From: a virus
Reading direction: 5' to 3' (one strand)
Virus record (IMG/VR): IMGVR_UViG_3300027754_000075
Location: 1 to 64,000 of that record
Length of the DNA: 64,000 bases
Position numbers and translations under genes: made by a program
The notes under the pieces: generated by a model
The model's input: only the letters and a program-made list of their open reading frames with translations
The model's database searches: none
What the model was told of the DNA's origin: nothing
Shown: positions 63,878 to 64,000 of the stretch, in pieces
Layout: each line of letters begins with the position of its first letter
Position numbering within the stretch: position 1 is the first letter of the stretch

Positions 63878-63928
63878 AACCAAGTAAAAGTAAGTTTTTC
63901 TTAAAAATATTGCTTAATAAATTTAAAA

Positions 63929-64000
63929 ATGTCTGTTTTGATTGCTCTTCCTTGTTATGGGGGATTGGTGAGTGAAAAAACCACCTCATCATTATTTAAA
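63929..64000 (+). CDS. Partial CDS, possible glycosyltransferase
   Basis: The first 24 codons of a gene cut by the window edge. The start MSVLIALPCYGGLVSEKTTS then SLFK has the strand-loop-helix pattern of GT-A glycosyltransferases (a V/I-x-(L/I)-P-x-Y/F start and a T-x-x-SL helix). With so few residues the assignment is tentative. It would fit the modification enzymes nearby. Confidence 0.5.
   Translation, partial: MSVLIALPCYGGLVSEKTTSSLFK

Noticed and set aside
1-64000. tRNA genes, insertion sequences, photosynthesis genes (psbA, psbD, hli)
   Set aside because: Looked for in the reading frames and gaps but none recognised; gaps are short and no cloverleaf was evident by eye.

Overview
The window is a stretch of a T4-like contractile-tailed cyanophage genome (marine Synechococcus/Prochlorococcus myovirus type). 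Evidence: the T4 core genes 33, 59, 32, 53, 48, 4, 26, 27 and 5 can be recognised. They sit with genes typical of marine cyanomyoviruses: speD, thyX, phoH, a DUF1825 gene shared with cyanobacteria, VrlC-like proteins, many 2-oxoglutarate/Fe(II) oxygenases and very large repeat-built fibre genes. The DNA is AT-rich and densely packed, with ATGA/TAATG overlaps. No photosynthesis gene, tRNA or insertion sequence was seen, so the host cannot be named from this window.

Layout. (1) 1-6.6 kb, plus strand: metabolism and replication (small ORFs, speD, a metallophosphoesterase, a consensus sigma70-type promoter at 1574-1602, thyX, phoH, a PD-(D/E)XK nuclease, gp33, gp59, DUF1825, gp32). A strong intrinsic terminator for this transcript lies inside the antiparallel gp53 gene. 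(2) 6.6-9.6 kb, minus strand: gp53, gp48, an unknown protein and gp4, served by T4-type late promoters. (3) 9.6-26.8 kb, plus strand: baseplate and tail hub (a gp54-like tube protein, gp26 with a candidate -1 frameshift into gp51, two tape-measure/hub-like proteins with different wall-hydrolase modules, gp27-like, gp5-like OB protein, a 1609-aa mosaic adhesin, a separate beta-helical needle, two VrlC-like paralogues). (4) 26.8-27.53 kb: a small moron-like cassette with its own sigma70 promoter, three tiny genes, an 18-bp palindrome and a terminator. (5) 27.5-39.9 kb: a giant fibre protein, an Ig/Gly-rich adhesin, an S74-chaperone fibre, and duplicated shaft-plus-adhesin cassettes. (6) 40-44.9 kb: a very AT-rich island of six 2OG oxygenases, a methyltransferase and a reversed sulfotransferase. 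(7) 44.9-63.3 kb: more fibre genes and adhesin cassettes, most led by an (A/C/G/T)ATAAATA late promoter. (8) 63.3-64 kb: a seventh 2OG oxygenase and the start of a possible glycosyltransferase.

How it works together. gp33 and the repeated ATAAATA boxes imply T4-style late transcription of the virion genes, while consensus host-type promoters drive metabolic and accessory genes. gp32, gp59, the nuclease, ThyX and PhoH serve DNA replication and nucleotide supply. The most notable system is the fibre locus. At least four shaft proteins are each followed directly by a different tip adhesin (Gly-rich, LamG-like or propeller-like) that usually begins with a short M(A/S)P(L/I) motif. Perfect duplications and collapsed remnants show that these cassettes recombine. 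The adjacent oxygenase, methyltransferase and sulfotransferase island may chemically modify the fibres or the host surface; this is inference.
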